In this document: positions 15,047 through 15,783 of the stretch, in pieces
Layout: the number at the start of each line of letters is the position of its first letter
How positions within the stretch are numbered: the first letter of the stretch is position 1
Made by a program: the position numbers and the translations under genes
The notes under the pieces: generated by a model
The model's database searches: none
Told to the model about the DNA's origin: nothing
The model's input: only the letters and a program-made list of their open reading frames with translations
Origin: an uncultured Dialister sp.
Lineage (GTDB): Bacteria > Bacillota > Negativicutes > Veillonellales > Dialisteraceae
Length of the DNA stretch: 15,783 nt
Direction: 5' to 3'
Assembly (NCBI RefSeq): GCF_900541605.1
Contig: NZ_UQKJ01000039.1
Location: forward strand, 1-15,783

Positions 15047-15157
15047 TTATTTTTTGTAGAACTGGCGGTACGCTGGAGCCGAAATTCCGAGGAACAGAAG
15101 GCAGCCGGCCAGGCCCCATTTCAGTTCATTCAGTTCCTTTGCAATCAGCTTGCCCAT
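15047..15157 (-). CDS. 36-residue membrane peptide behind T-box 3
   Basis: A small open frame immediately downstream of the T-box 3 terminator. It encodes a charged head (MGKLIAKELNELK), one hydrophobic segment of about 17 residues (WGLAGCLLFLGISAPAY, with a single Cys) and a basic tail ending in two Lys. This looks like a single-pass small membrane protein with the tail as anchor. The ATG at 15157 has AAGGA 8 bases upstream; another in-frame ATG three codons earlier is too close to that site. It is the only gene between the two tandem T-boxes. I recognise no family. It might be a small accessory subunit of the transporter or a regulatory peptide. Confidence 0.65.
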   Translation of the reverse strand: MGKLIAKELNELKWGLAGCLLFLGISAPAYRQFYKK

Positions 15158-15183
15158 GTTTCTCATCCTTTCTTCTGTAAATC

Positions 15184-15439
15184 AAAAAGCTCCCGTCCCA
15201 TAAGGGACGAGAGCCATAGCTTCGTGTTTCCACCCAATTTCATATACCCGTCACCGGATATACCTTAAGAGGTTCTATCAAACCCTGGCCCTGTATCGGG
15301 AGCTCCCGGGAAGACCTACTGCTGTTTCAACCTTCCAAACTCAGAAATGCACTTCAGCTCCCTATCCGTGTCCGCTTGCACTCTCCGGACTCGCTTTGCC
15401 GTCTTCAGGACGCTTACTCTTTTCTTCATCGCTTTGTTG
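15184..15439 (-). promoter_or_regulatory. T-box leader 3 (predicted tRNA-Cys sensor)
   Basis: On the minus strand it has AGAGTA then AGCGTCC pairing with GGGAGCT, and an AGCGAGTCCGGAGAGTG apex. The specifier-side segment is GAAGTGCATTTC (15344-15355; UGC at 15349-15351). A central block nearly identical to T-box 1 follows (TTCCCGGGAGCTCCCG and GGTATATCCGGTGACGG). The T-box sequence GGGTGGAAACACG has bulge UGGA (15229-15232). The terminator (15189-15199 with 15204-15214) is followed by TTTTT at 15184-15188. The antiterminator side departs from the usual ACCGCG, reading AACACG. Confidence 0.85.
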
Positions 15440-15445
15440 TAAGTA

Positions 15446-15474
15446 ACTTTAGCACTGTTATTTATGACTGTCAA
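15446..15474 (-). promoter_or_regulatory. Promoter of T-box leader 3 and probable long operon
   Basis: A perfect TTGACA (15469-15474) and TAAAGT (15446-15451) have a 17-base spacer on the minus strand. It matches the T-box 1 promoter in layout. Confidence 0.75.
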
Positions 15475-15505
15475 GGGGGAAATTTGCAGATTTTTTCTCA
15501 ATCCG

Positions 15506-15706
15506 CCCAATTGCGGTTTGACGAGCTACTTTGTTCGGAGCGGATGGGTAGAGTCTTTCGCATGGAGCTTCTAGCTACTAGCGGCTAGCTGCCAGGAAGG
15601 CTGATTCGCCTGCGGCGCTTTCCATCCGATGTTTCCACCTGCCATTCGTGCCGTAGGCTATCGAGCCATCCTAGCAGCCAGGAGCTAACAGCTATAGTAA
15701 ACGACA
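15506..15706. repeat. Dispersed repeat, short copy R7
   Basis: It lies between the T-box 3 promoter and the right-edge gene. It starts CCCAATTGCGGTTTGACGAG and carries TAGAGTCTTTCG, CTAGC palindromes, GATTCGCCTGCGGCGC, a core with CTGCCATTCGTGCCG and a final CTAGCAGCCAGGAGCTAACAG. The right end is shorter than in R5. No coding frame is supported. Confidence 0.75.
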
Positions 15707-15719
15707 TTAATTACTTTAC

Positions 15720-15748
15720 TTTAAATCGATGTATCTATGTGCTATACT
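15720..15748 (+). promoter_or_regulatory. Promoter of the right-edge gene
   Basis: TTTAAA (15720-15725) and TATACT (15743-15748) have a 17-base spacer. Transcription would start near 15755, next to the ribosome binding site. Confidence 0.55.
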
Positions 15749-15769
15749 TCAATTGGAGGTACAGTACAT

Positions 15770-15783
15770 ATGAACAATCGAAA
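15770..15783 (+). CDS. Start of a gene cut by the window edge
   Basis: An ATG at 15770 follows GGAGGT (15755-15760) at 9 bases. Only the first codons (Met-Asn-Asn-Arg) are inside the window, so the product is unknown. Confidence 0.6.

Noticed and set aside
14793..15119. Minus-strand open frame of 108 codons between the small peptide gene and T-box 2
   Set aside because: It overlaps the peptide gene in another frame, runs through the hairpin region into T-box Stem I and has no ribosome binding site.

Overview
This window comes from a low-to-mid GC Firmicute-type bacterium, and I lean towards Negativicutes (Veillonellaceae/Dialister-like). The evidence is the cdaA-cdaR-glmM gene order, strong AGGAGG ribosome binding sites, T-box leaders in front of amino-acid transport genes, lipoprotein transporter components and many short dispersed intergenic repeats. 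The genus is a guess that the sequence alone cannot settle. No rRNA, tRNA, CRISPR array, prophage or transposase gene was found.

Layout, left to right. (1) 1-4006, minus strand: cdaA (c-di-AMP synthase) and cdaR (its YbbR-domain regulator) overlap by 4 bases. A 0.44-kb repeat element follows, then glmM (phosphoglucosamine mutase), which has its own good promoter and terminator. (2) 4266-5610, plus strand: an unrecognised zinc-ribbon protein and a small rhodanese lipoprotein. (3) 6096-7436, minus strand: an M20 metallopeptidase with its own promoter. (4) 7916-9115, minus strand: a stand-alone amino-acid-binding lipoprotein under its own promoter and T-box. (5) 9378-15474, minus strand: a long probable transcription unit. 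Its order is promoter, T-box, 36-residue membrane peptide, unexplained structured stretch, second T-box, binding lipoprotein, ATPase, two permeases, UroD/MtaA-type methyltransferase-like protein, and exported alpha/beta hydrolase. (6) 15770 to the right edge: the first codons of a plus-strand gene with its promoter.

The most interesting part is 7916-15474. All three T-boxes carry the same specifier-side segment (GAAGTGCATTTC) and the same antiterminator bulge UGGA. UGGA pairs with a tRNA ending in UCCA (discriminator U73). Of the codons that can be read in the specifier segment, only UGC (Cys) belongs to a tRNA with U73. I therefore infer that the whole unit is switched on by cysteine starvation. 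It would import a cyst(e)ine-like or sulfur-containing compound and may process it with the MtaA-like protein and the exported hydrolase. The 36-residue peptide and the structured stretch between the two tandem T-boxes are unexplained.

Seven copies of a dispersed repeat family occupy most intergenic regions. Each is an imperfect inverted repeat rich in CTAG-type palindromes. Two copies (1778-2215 and 5616-6094) have a long central core; the others are short or partial. None encodes a protein.
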